Source: a virus
Strand: one strand, 5' to 3'
IMG/VR virus record: IMGVR_UViG_3300049596_000679
Location: 21,941 to 85,940 of that record
DNA length: 64,000 bases
In this document: in pieces, positions 17,468-25,435 of the stretch
Layout: each line of letters starts with the position of its first letter
Numbering within the stretch: the first letter of the stretch is position 1
The notes under the pieces: generated by a model
Databases searched by the model: none
What the model was told of the DNA's origin: nothing
What the model saw: the letters and a program-made list of their open reading frames with translations, nothing else
Translations under genes and position numbers: made by a program

Positions 17468-19840
17468 ATGGACTTGTTCAACCCACCAAGATTATTTAAT
17501 TACAATATAATGATAAAAGATTTAGACTTTTCAAAGTACGAAAATCCTACAATACAAGTTGTATGGGAAGACCTACAAGAAAATTTCACACAAGATAAGA
17601 TTAAGAGTGTTAAACATTATTTCCAAAAGAAATATAACACTACCAATGTTAATGTATTAACAAAGGTTAAAAACGTTGAGACAGATACAATGCAAAGTAT
17701 TGATGTGTCTGTTAATGTAACTGATGTTAATTATCAACTTGATCTACTAAAGAAATTTTTAGAGTCTAAAGGGTACACTAACTATACTGAAGATATTTTA
17801 GGTATCAACAGAATGGTTGAGAACCGAATGAAAGAGGATGAGACTGAAACAACACAATTCAAAAAGTGGTATATCAGAAACATTGAGTTTTCAAACTTCT
17901 TATCATATGGTGAGAATCAAAGAATAGATTTTGATAAATGCAACGGGGTTGTCGTTGTTGAATCAGATCCACCTAACTTTGGTGGGAAGACCGTTCTTTC
18001 TGTGGATTTGTTGTTGTTCTTATTCTTTAATGAGACAACAAAGACTACAAAGGCTGAAGAAATCTTTAACCGATTTACCGATAAAGACTCGGTAGTTGTT
18101 AAAGGTGAAGTTACAATTGATGGGGAAGATTATATTATCCTTAGAAAGATTGAAAGAAAACTTTCTAAAAAAGGAGAATGGAATGTGAAAACAGAATTGG
18201 ACTTCTTTAAAAAAATGGCCGATGGTAGTTTACTGAATTTCACGGGGGAACAAAGAAGGGAAACTGAGTCGTTCATTAAAAATTCCATTGGAACCAAAGA
18301 AGATTTCTTAATGACCATACTTACAACCGCAACCAATCTTGAGGAGTTATTGGAGTCAAAACCAACCGCAAGAGGACAGGTGTTGTCAAGATTTATGGGG
18401 CTTGAGTTTTTAAAACGGAAAGAGGAAGTTGGTAAAGAGATTTATTCTGAATTTAATAAATCAAAGATGTCGAACATTTATAATTCGGAAGAATTAAAAG
18501 GTGATAACGAATCTTTAACAACAAAAATCGGTGAATTAAATGATCAAATTGATTTGATCAAATTGGAACTTAACGATATTGATGATAAAATCGTTAAGGG
18601 AAAAGAGTATCGTGATGATATGTTGAAGAAGAAACACGGAGACATTGATAAGGAAATCAGTTTGATGAACCCGGTTAAAACTCAAGAAGAAATCGATGGT
18701 TTTGAAAGAGAAAAGACAACGTTCAAACAAAAGTTAGACGAACTTAAAGTTGTTGAACCAAAAGAGTTTTATCATGAGGATGATCACGATAAAATTAAAG
18801 AGGAATACAATGGTGTGTTCAAATCTAAAATTGAACTTGAAACACAGATCAGAGAAATTGAGAAATTAAAGAGTTCTGTGAGTGATGGTATTAAATGTGA
18901 ACATTGTGGAATTGAGTTAATGAACGCATCAATAACCCAACAAAAAATTGCCGAACTTGATGGTTATATCATGCATAAAGACCAAAAAGAGGGGTTAATG
19001 CAGGTTTTATCAGGCAAAGAACAAGCTTTCGTTCAGTTAAAGAAAGACTTTGATGAGTATGAGAAAAACAAACTTATTAAAGAGAAATATGAGTTGAGTA
19101 TTGAAAGTTGTGATTTAAAGATTGGAGTTTTAAAAGGTAAGTTGGATCGTTGGGGTGATGTTCAGGATAAGATCAAAGAGAATACTCAGATCGATTCAAT
19201 GTTGATTAAGGCTGACTTAAGGTTGGATGAACTTGATCATCTTAAAAGACAAAAAAACACAAACATTACAAACAATGAATACCAAATCAAAACTTGTAAT
19301 GAAAAGATTGATAACAATAAAAAGTTAATTGTTAAGATTAAAGAGGAAGAGGAGAGGGAAAGAATTTACAAAATCTATATGGAAGCCTTTGGTAAAAATG
19401 GATTGTCAAAAATCATTATGAAAACAATGATGCCTTTGATTAACTCTGAGTTACAAAGATTGATGGAAGATAGTTGTTACTTCAAATTGGAAATTAGAAT
19501 TAACGATAAGAATGAAGTTGAATTCTTGATGATTGATAATAGTACTGGTATTGAAAAATTAATGGTTTCAGGGTCAGGATATGAAAGAACAATCGCATCA
19601 TTAGCATTACGATCGGTACTTAGTAAGGTATGTACTTTGCCAAAACCAAATATTGTAGTTTTTGATGAGGTATTTGGGAAAATCAGTAATGATAACCTTG
19701 AAATGATATCTGAGTTCTTCCAAAAAATTAAAGAATATTTTGATAAAGTGTTCCTTATAAGTCACAACCCTCTAATTTCAAATTGGTCGGATACTATTGT
19801 TAAAATCAAAAAAGAAAATAATATATCAAAAGTTTTGTAG
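17468..19840 (+). CDS. 46: Recombination ATPase, SbcC/Rad50-like (T4 gp46 type)
   Basis: 790-residue SMC-like ATPase. An atypical P-loop (SDPPNFGGKT, near residue 170) follows the conserved 'FSNFLSYGENQRIDF' strand. Two coiled-coil arms flank a zinc hook C-E-H-C near residue 477. The ABC signature 'SGSGYERTIASLALRS' (~700), Walker B 'IVVFDEVFGKIS' (~732) and the switch His in 'FLISHNP' (~765) follow. It is longer than T4 gp46 (560) because of longer arms and a ~135-residue N-terminal extension before the ATPase. M15 at 17510 is an alternative start. Works with the gp47-like nuclease. Confidence 0.9.
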   Translation: MDLFNPPRLFNYNIMIKDLDFSKYENPTIQVVWEDLQENFTQDKIKSVKHYFQKKYNTTNVNVLTKVKNVETDTMQSIDVSVNVTDVNYQLDLLKKFLESKGYTNYTEDILGINRMVENRMKEDETETTQFKKWYIRNIEFSNFLSYGENQRIDFDKCNGVVVVESDPPNFGGKTVLSVDLLLFLFFNETTKTTKAEEIFNRFTDKDSVVVKGEVTIDGEDYIILRKIERKLSKKGEWNVKTELDFFKKMADGSLLNFTGEQRRETESFIKNSIGTKEDFLMTILTTATNLEELLESKPTARGQVLSRFMGLEFLKRKEEVGKEIYSEFNKSKMSNIYNSEELKGDNESLTTKIGELNDQIDLIKLELNDIDDKIVKGKEYRDDMLKKKHGDIDKEISLMNPVKTQEEIDGFEREKTTFKQKLDELKVVEPKEFYHEDDHDKIKEEYNGVFKSKIELETQIREIEKLKSSVSDGIKCEHCGIELMNASITQQKIAELDGYIMHKDQKEGLMQVLSGKEQAFVQLKKDFDEYEKNKLIKEKYELSIESCDLKIGVLKGKLDRWGDVQDKIKENTQIDSMLIKADLRLDELDHLKRQKNTNITNNEYQIKTCNEKIDNNKKLIVKIKEEEERERIYKIYMEAFGKNGLSKIIMKTMMPLINSELQRLMEDSCYFKLEIRINDKNEVEFLMIDNSTGIEKLMVSGSGYERTIASLALRSVLSKVCTLPKPNIVVFDEVFGKISNDNLEMISEFFQKIKEYFDKVFLISHNPLISNWSDTIVKIKKENNISKVL

Positions 19841-19866
19841 TTAATTAGATTTTATTCGTATATTTG
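19834..19866 (+). promoter_or_regulatory. Bacteroidota-type promoter (TTTG-N21-TATATTTG)
   Basis: TTTG at 19834-19837 and TATATTTG at 19859-19866 with 21 nt between. Start of transcription expected near 19872, 15-20 nt before the ATG at 19889. Likely drives the 174-residue gene, the sigma factor and the zinc-ribbon gene. Confidence 0.75.
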
Positions 19867-19888
19867 TAAAACAATTAAAAACACACAT

Positions 19889-20413
19889 ATGAATTACTTA
19901 CTTTTTGTATACCACAATGAAGATATAACAAACCCTGACGAAACAACTGCAAACATTGGGGCTGAGTTATCAAAAATTATGTCATCAAATCAAATTAAAT
20001 ATATGTTTGGTGATAAACACTCAATTTATCATTTCGCAAGTGATTTCTCTGTTGATGAGATTGATGATTTTTTATGTTTAGTTTCTAATGAATTTGAAAA
20101 CTTTAATTATTTCTTAACTCAAAAAACTAAAAATGTCAAATCTAATTTTGATCAAGACAACTTATTACATTTACTTACGTTAAGGAATACCAATAGTAGA
20201 AAACAAACTCCACCTAAAAAGTTTGAATTTAAAATGGATCTTGGTAGTAATGAGGAGTTTGCTCGTATGGCAGAAACTATTATGGGTTTGGTACCTAAAA
20301 AAAGATGTGATTTAACACTGGATGAACTTTTAGATAAGATCAGCGATCAAGGTCTCAATTCACTGACTGAAGAAGAAAAAAATAAATTAGACGAATATTC
20401 AAAAAACTATTAA
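19889..20413 (+). CDS. Protein with Bacteroidota-type DUF6576-like tail
   Basis: 174 residues, soluble. The N-terminal ~90 residues are not recognised. The C terminus 'LDELLDKISDQGLNSLTEEEKNKLDEYS' matches the short helical motif found at the end of Bacteroidota rhomboid-family and related proteins (DUF6576-like). It is the first gene of an operon with the sigma factor, behind a strong host-type promoter, so a role early in infection or in regulating the sigma factor is possible (inference). Confidence 0.6.
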   Translation: MNYLLFVYHNEDITNPDETTANIGAELSKIMSSNQIKYMFGDKHSIYHFASDFSVDEIDDFLCLVSNEFENFNYFLTQKTKNVKSNFDQDNLLHLLTLRNTNSRKQTPPKKFEFKMDLGSNEEFARMAETIMGLVPKKRCDLTLDELLDKISDQGLNSLTEEEKNKLDEYSKNY

Positions 20414-20421
20414 TTAAATAT

Positions 20422-21222
20422 ATGAAAGACAAAAACCTAGGGATTCCGATTAACCAAGAAGAGATTCAACACTATCTAAAAGATATTCGTAGAATTAAAG
20501 TAATGACACCTGAGAGAGAAAAAGAACTGGCGGTTAAGATGAAGTCTGATGACACACCTAAACGTGAGAGAGAAAAAATTGAATCTGAGTTATTAGTTGG
20601 TAATTTACGTTTTGTAATTACGGTGGCTAAACAATATCAAAATCAAGGTTTGGATCTATCTGATTTGATTGCTGAAGGTAACTTGGGTTTGATGAAAGCG
20701 ATTAAAAACTTTGATTGGCATAAAGATCTACGTTTTATATCATACGCAGTTTGGTGGGTTAAACAATCTATAATCCAATCGTTGAATGATAACGCAAGAA
20801 CAATCAGACTTCCAGTTAATGTCGTTCAGGACCTACATAAGGCTAAAAAAGAAATTGCAATTACAGGTAAAGAATTAGAATTAAAGTTTTCATCATTACC
20901 ATCTATGATTGATTTGGATATGACAATAAATGATGAAGGCGATACATTGGTTGATATGATTGCTAATCCTAACGCACTTGCTCCTGATGCAGGGTTCAAC
21001 ACTAAAGATATGTTAAAGAACAAATTAATATCTTTATTGAATGTATTAGATGACAGAGAGAAAGTGATCATTGAGGATTACTTCGGATTAAGTGGGACAC
21101 CAAGAACACTTGAAGACATTGGTGGGGACTTTGGTTTAACTAAAGAACGAGTTAGACAGATTAAGGAAAGAGCCCTTAGAAGGTTAAGAAATGAAAGTTC
21201 AGAATTATTTGATTACTTATAA
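20422..21222 (+). CDS. RpoD-like sigma-70 factor
   Basis: 266 residues with the regions of a Bacteroidota primary sigma factor. Region 1.2 is 'YLKDIRRIKVMTPEREKELA'. Region 2 is 'NLRFVITVAKQYQNQGLDL' through 'FISYAVWWVKQSIIQSL', with the DNA-melting aromatics kept. Region 3 is shortened. Region 4 has the helix-turn-helix 'TLEDIGGDFGLTKERVRQIK'. This is much closer to RpoD than T4 gp55 is. It should redirect host RNA polymerase, perhaps to the TATTTAT promoters noted in this window; that link is inferred. Confidence 0.9.
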   Translation: MKDKNLGIPINQEEIQHYLKDIRRIKVMTPEREKELAVKMKSDDTPKREREKIESELLVGNLRFVITVAKQYQNQGLDLSDLIAEGNLGLMKAIKNFDWHKDLRFISYAVWWVKQSIIQSLNDNARTIRLPVNVVQDLHKAKKEIAITGKELELKFSSLPSMIDLDMTINDEGDTLVDMIANPNALAPDAGFNTKDMLKNKLISLLNVLDDREKVIIEDYFGLSGTPRTLEDIGGDFGLTKERVRQIKERALRRLRNESSELFDYL

Positions 21223-21234
21223 AAAATAAAAAAC

Positions 21235-21681
21235 ATGGGAAGTGTAATTGATTATATTGAATGTCCAAATTGTAAACAAGAAGCGTTTAGTGACTTCTAT
21301 TACAAAACAGGTGAAGATTATATAAATTGTAGTAATTGTGGGTACCATTATGCTCAAACATTAAAAAGAGATGAGGATGGGAAATTTGTAACCAAAGATG
21401 GTACTGATAATTATAACTTTGATAATCTTATCATGGAAGTTTCGGAACTTAAAAACCCGTTTGGTTCGTATCGTTTAAAAGTTTATCAATCACCAGCAAC
21501 TCAAGTTGGGTCATTTGAAACTGAGGAACAATATAATGAGTTTAAGTTACAAATTGAAGGGGATATTGAAATTGAATTCTGTTCTGTGTCAAGATTTGTT
21601 GATGGTGAAATCAAAGTTGAAATGATAATTGATAATGGACCTAAGGTTGATTCTGCTGGATTTACAATTGAGGATCGTTAA
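21235..21681 (+). CDS. Zinc-ribbon protein, 148 residues
   Basis: N-terminal zinc ribbon (C-P-N-C near residue 10 and C-S-N-C near residue 32) followed by a beta-rich domain of ~100 residues with 'NPFGSYRLKVYQSPATQVGSF'. It is the last gene of the sigma-factor operon. The ribbon resembles those of transcription- or RNA-binding accessory proteins, but the family was not identified. Confidence 0.6.
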   Translation: MGSVIDYIECPNCKQEAFSDFYYKTGEDYINCSNCGYHYAQTLKRDEDGKFVTKDGTDNYNFDNLIMEVSELKNPFGSYRLKVYQSPATQVGSFETEEQYNEFKLQIEGDIEIEFCSVSRFVDGEIKVEMIIDNGPKVDSAGFTIEDR

Positions 21682-21692
21682 TTTAAAAAAGA

Positions 21693-21724
21693 TTTGGCAG
21701 ATTGAAATAAAATACTTATATTTG
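21693..21724 (+). promoter_or_regulatory. Bacteroidota-type promoter of a non-coding transcript
   Basis: TTTG at 21693-21696, 20 nt, TATATTTG at 21717-21724: the best match to the host consensus in the window. No open frame follows before the terminator at 21841. Confidence 0.8.
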
Positions 21725-21730
21725 TAAGAC

Positions 21731-21868
21731 AAACGAAAAGGGTTGAACCGAGATTACCCTTACAACTCGGCGGAATGAGACACGATGTTCTCTGGGTGAA
21801 AATCCTCAATCTTACTCGTGATGTAAGATGAAACTACACTCCCCCATTGGTACCAGTGGGGGTTTATT
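21731..21868 (+). ncRNA. Stand-alone structured small RNA, ~138 nt
   Basis: A host-consensus promoter upstream and a strong terminator downstream enclose a region with no open frame. Near the 5' end, 21738-21743 can pair with 21756-21761 (AAGGGT/ACCCTT) while 21748-21752 pairs with 21766-21770 (CCGAG/CTCGG). The two stems interlock, giving an H-type pseudoknot. Further short stems are possible (GAGA 21777-21780 with TCTC 21789-21792; CTTAC 21811-21815 with GTAAG 21823-21827). Not recognised as a known class. It could be a regulator of host polymerase, ribosome or messenger RNA, or an antisense to the convergent gene's 3' end. 5' end estimated from the promoter. Confidence 0.65.
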
Positions 21869-21870
21869 TT
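21841..21870 (+). terminator. Terminator of the small RNA
   Basis: Stem of about 9 bp (CCCCCATTG/CCAGTGGGGG region, 21841-21862 with GTAC loop) followed by TTTATTTT. Lies at the junction with the convergent minus-strand gene. Confidence 0.85.
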
Positions 21871-22283
21871 GCGGTAATAACTAGTTGACCTCTACCGACA
21901 TAAAAATCAGACTTCCGCATAACGGTTTTAATAATAAGATTAAATTCGTAAGGATTAATTTCTTCTATTAGAATTGGAATATTAAGTAGGGTTGATTCAT
22001 CTTTAATTACAAACTCAACACCATCATATAACTCACCAATGACAATATATTGTACTATATCGTCCTTTACCTTAGATACTGATTTTAATATATCATAATC
22101 TCTAATAGCATCACCACCTTCTGAAAAATGTCTAGATTTTTGTGATTCTGCGTGGGACTTCATTCCAGGTACCTTTCCACGTTGGTACCTTAAATTCATG
22201 GTGACAGTAAGGTTTGCTTTGATCTCAGCAATCTTCTTTTCTAAGATTAAAATTTTACGTATTGATTCTCTAAGTAATGACAT
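21864..22283 (-). CDS. Small protein with capsid-targeting-like N terminus
   Basis: 139 residues. The start 'MSLLRESIRKILILEKK' carries L-R-E (4-6) and I-L-E (13-15), similar to the (I/L)xE-bearing N termini of other proteins in this window. The remainder has 'SRHFSEGGDAIRDYDI' and a beta-rich end 'FYVGRGQLVIT'. A resemblance to small nuclease/toxin folds was considered but could not be established. A TATTTATA motif lies 5 nt before the start in gene orientation. Possibly an internal virion protein delivered to the host. Confidence 0.55.
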   Translation of the reverse strand: MSLLRESIRKILILEKKIAEIKANLTVTMNLRYQRGKVPGMKSHAESQKSRHFSEGGDAIRDYDILKSVSKVKDDIVQYIVIGELYDGVEFVIKDESTLLNIPILIEEINPYEFNLIIKTVMRKSDFYVGRGQLVITAK

Positions 22284-22288
22284 AATTA

Positions 22289-22296
22289 TATAAATA
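22289..22296 (-). promoter_or_regulatory. Candidate late-promoter motif TATTTATA (minus strand)
   Basis: Plus-strand TATAAATA 5 nt before the minus-strand start codon at 22283. A second, oppositely oriented copy lies 12 nt away and serves the divergent gene. Confidence 0.5.
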
Positions 22297-22307
22297 CCTT
22301 ATATTGA

Positions 22308-22315
22308 TATTTATA
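22308..22315 (+). promoter_or_regulatory. Candidate late-promoter motif TATTTATA
   Basis: TATTTATA 15 nt before the ATG at 22331. It is part of a palindrome TATTTATAAATA, so it could also act on the minus strand. Confidence 0.5.
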
Positions 22316-22330
22316 AATACAAACATTACT

Positions 22331-23485
22331 ATGAAAGAAAAATTTTTACCTTGGTTTTTATTATTTTGTGCTCTTGGTCTATCAGGAACTGCCGCTTATT
22401 ATAGTGTGGTAGGGTTATCAGTGGTATTTGTTGGGGTTGCGTTACCTGTAATCATTATGGGATCTTTTCTTGAGATATCTAAGATTGCAATTGCAACATA
22501 CTTACACGACAAGTGGAAAGAAACATACGGAGTCTTAAAGATATACCTTACAATTGCTCTTGTGACATTGTCTTTGATTACTTCACTTGGGATCTATGGT
22601 TTATTAAGTACTGGATTTCAAGGGAATATTGCAAAACTTGAGATTAATCAAAAAAAGATTGCAAATGTTGAAGTAAAGAAAACAAGATTTATTGAAATAA
22701 AAAACGAACAACAGAAAGAGAAAGATGTGTTAGATAAGGACATTTCAAAGTTACGTGATGGTTTATCTAATAATACAACAACACAATCTGTAGATAGAAA
22801 AACAGGTCAACTTATTACAAAGGCAAATAATGCTAACCGTAAATCATTTGAGGACCAATTAAAACTTACAACAGAAAATAGGGATAAAGTATCAACTCGG
22901 ATTGATGCTATGAATGATAGTATCACCAAATTGGATATTGAGATACTAAATATGGAATCTGCAGAACTTGAAGGAAGTGAATTAGGTTCTATTAAATATA
23001 TTAGTGAACTTTCAGGTTGGGATGTTAAAAAAGTGGCGAACCTTTTCATTTTACTTTTAATTTTTGTATTTGATCCGTTAGCAATTACATTAGTTATTGC
23101 GACTAACCAAGCATTTAAAAAAAATAAAAAAGAAAGTAGTACCATACATGATACCATACATGATACCATACATGATGAGGTTGAAGTTCCTGAAAATTTA
23201 TTATATGATTTAACCCCCCAAGCCGAACCAATTGTGGTTGAAAAAATTGTTGAGGTTATTAAGGAAGTGGAGAAGATTGTTGAGGTACCTGTTGAGGTTA
23301 TTAAGGAAGTAGAAAAAATTGTTGAAGTACCTGTAATAGTATATAGAGAACCATTAAATATTATTGAGGTAAATACTTGGGAACCTGAGATAATTGAAAC
23401 TAATGGTACGGGTGGTGAGTCAACAACTACCACAACAACTGATGATGGTATTAAAAGATTAGTTTATAAAAAGAACGATGAATGA
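22331..23485 (+). CDS. Membrane protein with coiled coil and Val/Glu repeats
   Basis: 384 residues from the ATG at 22331; the in-frame ATG at 22304 lies inside the promoter motif and is unlikely. Three hydrophobic segments near the N terminus ('FLPWFLLFCALGLSGTAAYY', 'VVFVGVALPVIIMGSF', 'YLTIALVTLSLITSLGIYG') precede a long coiled coil (~residues 100-210). A fourth membrane segment follows (VANLFILLLIFVFDPLAITL). The tail holds three TIHD repeats and repeats of the type 'VEKIVEVPVEVIKEVEKIV'. The tail probably lies in the cytoplasm. Function unknown; similar membrane/coiled-coil proteins occur in other large phages. Confidence 0.65.
   Translation: MKEKFLPWFLLFCALGLSGTAAYYSVVGLSVVFVGVALPVIIMGSFLEISKIAIATYLHDKWKETYGVLKIYLTIALVTLSLITSLGIYGLLSTGFQGNIAKLEINQKKIANVEVKKTRFIEIKNEQQKEKDVLDKDISKLRDGLSNNTTTQSVDRKTGQLITKANNANRKSFEDQLKLTTENRDKVSTRIDAMNDSITKLDIEILNMESAELEGSELGSIKYISELSGWDVKKVANLFILLLIFVFDPLAITLVIATNQAFKKNKKESSTIHDTIHDTIHDEVEVPENLLYDLTPQAEPIVVEKIVEVIKEVEKIVEVPVEVIKEVEKIVEVPVIVYREPLNIIEVNTWEPEIIETNGTGGESTTTTTTDDGIKRLVYKKNDE
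23141..23176 (+). repeat. Three 12-bp tandem repeats
   Basis: ACCATACATGAT three times in perfect tandem, encoding TIHD repeats in frame inside the membrane protein gene. Confidence 0.95.
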
Positions 23486-24080
23486 TGAAAACGTTATAAA
23501 ATTTGGAGACTTCAATTACGAAGGTGAGGAAAAAAATAAAAGTCAAATTATTTTATCACACACTTCAAGGGTTGCAACAGATTATATAAATGCGTTAAAA
23601 TATAGGTACGGTAAGAAATACAATAAAGTTCCTAATTATATAATCACTCGTGATGGTAAGATAATAGAACTATTGGAACCAAAAAAATACTCCAAATATA
23701 TAAATGATGAGAACATATCCAAGAAATCAATAACGGTTTCTTTGGAAAATTTAGGTTGGTTAGAAAAAGAACCATTAAAAAATAGATACATTAACTGGAT
23801 TGGTAATATTTATAATGGAAAGGCTTTTGAACGTAAGTGGAGAGATTACTTTTTATGGCAACCTTATACGGAAGTTCAAATTGATAGTACTATACTAATA
23901 TGTAAAAAACTAATGGAAGATTTTAACATTAGTAAAAAATGTGTGGGACATAACACTAAAGTAAATGGTGTGAATCAATTTGATGGTATTGTTACCAGAA
24001 GCAATTACACCACAGATGTTACGGATCTAAGTCCGGCATTTGATTTTGATTATTTTAAAAAAAATATAGAAGATGAATAG
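23478..24080 (+). CDS. N-acetylmuramoyl-L-alanine amidase (endolysin)
   Basis: 200 residues with the Amidase_2/PGRP fold. The first zinc His is H28 in 'IILSHTSRV'; a Tyr-rich core strand is 'YNKVPNYIITRDGKIIELL'. The second His is in 'CVGHNTKVNG' (~155), and the terminal 'TRSNYTTDVTDLSPAF' supplies the last Asp/Cys-position ligand. It cuts the bond between MurNAc and L-Ala at lysis. No signal peptide, so export needs a holin or similar. It overlaps the membrane protein upstream by 8 nt and lies just before spanin-like genes, consistent with a lysis group. Confidence 0.8.
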   Translation: MNDENVIKFGDFNYEGEEKNKSQIILSHTSRVATDYINALKYRYGKKYNKVPNYIITRDGKIIELLEPKKYSKYINDENISKKSITVSLENLGWLEKEPLKNRYINWIGNIYNGKAFERKWRDYFLWQPYTEVQIDSTILICKKLMEDFNISKKCVGHNTKVNGVNQFDGIVTRSNYTTDVTDLSPAFDFDYFKKNIEDE

Positions 24081-24672
24081 ACACGATGAAATAAAAAATT
24101 TAATAGAGGCATCTAAAAAATTATTAAATAAAAATTTAATTACTGAGGATATTAACCATATCAGAAAAAATTACGGATTAATATTGGAACAAGGTGAGCA
24201 AGGACCAACCGAAGATCAACCTAAAAACTATGAGACCGCAGAAGATGGGATGGGAGATAAAGAAGAAAATACGGATGTTGTAAAAACTGACAAGTCAAAG
24301 GGTTATAGAATATCTGGTGGTATAATTGTTATTCATGGTAAAGATAAATCTGACTTACAATTAACTACTGACGATAAGAAGGCGTTCCAAGAAACTATGG
24401 ATGATTTTGTTACTGAGGTATCTGAAATTGTAGACTTTAATAAACTAAACCTATATTCAAACAATGTTGAGTGGTCAGGTAAGATTACTGAATTGGATGT
24501 TGAGTTTTTCTATTCAATTGGAGAAACAAATGGTATATACATAAACGGCACAATGACTAAGATTGATGACGATTATTTAGAATTCTTAAATAAGTTGAAA
24601 CAATACTATGAGAAATTCAAATCTAAATGGTCTAGAGTTATTGCATCAAGAAAGAAAACTCCTGAATCATGA
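24073..24672 (+). CDS. Putative internal virion protein with capsid-targeting-like N terminus
   Basis: 199 residues. The N-terminal 40 residues are helical and carry L-I-E (10-12), I-T-E (23-25) and I-L-E (37-39), the last followed by Gln-Gly. They are followed by an acidic low-complexity stretch (~40-75) and a folded alpha/beta domain from 'GYRISGGIIVIHGKDKSDL'. The domain was not recognised. Overlaps the amidase by 8 nt and the next gene by ATGA. Packaging into the head is inferred from the N terminus. Confidence 0.55.
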   Translation: MNRHDEIKNLIEASKKLLNKNLITEDINHIRKNYGLILEQGEQGPTEDQPKNYETAEDGMGDKEENTDVVKTDKSKGYRISGGIIVIHGKDKSDLQLTTDDKKAFQETMDDFVTEVSEIVDFNKLNLYSNNVEWSGKITELDVEFFYSIGETNGIYINGTMTKIDDDYLEFLNKLKQYYEKFKSKWSRVIASRKKTPES

Positions 24673-25022
24673 GAAAGTTTTTAGATGATAATTTCAAGTA
24701 TATTTTAATTGGTATTGGAACGGTGGTATTATACATATTACTAATGGATCTAATGACACCATCAAACGGTATGACTAAAGAAGATCTAAAGAAAATAGAA
24801 CAAATAGATAAAGACATTAATTTGTTGATTGAAAGTCAAAAAAAATTAGACGAATCAATTAATGAGTATAAAAAAGAAATTGAGAAAATTGATTCAACAA
24901 TATCTAACATCAAAGTTAAAAAGGAAGTAGTAAATAATTACTACGAACAAAAAGGGAAAGAGATTAAAGATGCTAATGTTAAACAAGTTGATAGTTTATT
25001 AAGATCAAGATATAAATTTTAA
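24669..25022 (+). CDS. Inner-membrane spanin-like protein (Rz-like)
   Basis: 117 residues: one N-terminal membrane anchor (YILIGIGTVVLYILLMDLM), then a coiled coil of about 70 residues and a C-terminal 'VDSLLRSRYKF'. The anchor plus periplasmic coiled coil is the layout of i-spanins, which bridge to an outer-membrane partner and fuse the membranes at lysis. It follows the amidase by one gene and precedes a secreted coiled-coil protein, a plausible partner. Confidence 0.6.
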   Translation: MRKFLDDNFKYILIGIGTVVLYILLMDLMTPSNGMTKEDLKKIEQIDKDINLLIESQKKLDESINEYKKEIEKIDSTISNIKVKKEVVNNYYEQKGKEIKDANVKQVDSLLRSRYKF

Positions 25023-25024
25023 GT

Positions 25025-25435
25025 ATGAAAAATATAATATCAGTATTATTTCTTTTGGTGTCGTTGACATCATTTGGTCAAATCAAAAAAGTTGACACAA
25101 CTGAAATATGTTTACCTTATAGTGTTGGTAAACAAATTATGTTGGATCTAAATAGATTAGATTCCACAACTGCAATCCTTAAATTAACTGAAACTGAAGT
25201 TATTGAATTAAATAAAAAAATAGACGCTCAACAAGGAATTATTGGGAATTTAGAAGATAAAGTTAAGATAGTTGATACAATAGTTCAAAAAACTAATGAG
25301 AAATTTGATATCGTTGACAAAATAAATAAAGATTTAGTTACCGATAACAAAAAATTAAGAAGAAAGAATGTAATTATAGAAATAGTCTCAGGCATTTTAA
25401 TTGGAGCATTAACCTATCAAGTAGTAACACAATAA
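25025..25435 (+). CDS. Secreted coiled-coil protein with C-terminal membrane segment
   Basis: 136 residues. A signal peptide (IISVLFLLVSLTSFGQ) leads to a mature coiled coil (~45-110) and a hydrophobic C terminus 'VIIEIVSGILIGALTYQVV'. It could be the partner of the spanin-like protein just upstream or a single-chain unimolecular spanin. No lipobox Cys is visible, so outer-membrane anchoring would rest on another feature. Stop overlaps the next ATG. Confidence 0.55.
   Translation: MKNIISVLFLLVSLTSFGQIKKVDTTEICLPYSVGKQIMLDLNRLDSTTAILKLTETEVIELNKKIDAQQGIIGNLEDKVKIVDTIVQKTNEKFDIVDKINKDLVTDNKKLRRKNVIIEIVSGILIGALTYQVVTQ

Noticed and set aside
21790-21805. GGTGAAAATCC resembling part of a cobalamin riboswitch
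   Set aside because: The rest of the B12 core is absent, the element is followed by a terminator and not by a gene, and no cobalamin gene is nearby.
22807-23433. Minus-strand 208-residue open frame
   Set aside because: Ser/Thr/Ile-rich shadow of the Val/Glu repeats of the membrane protein on the plus strand.
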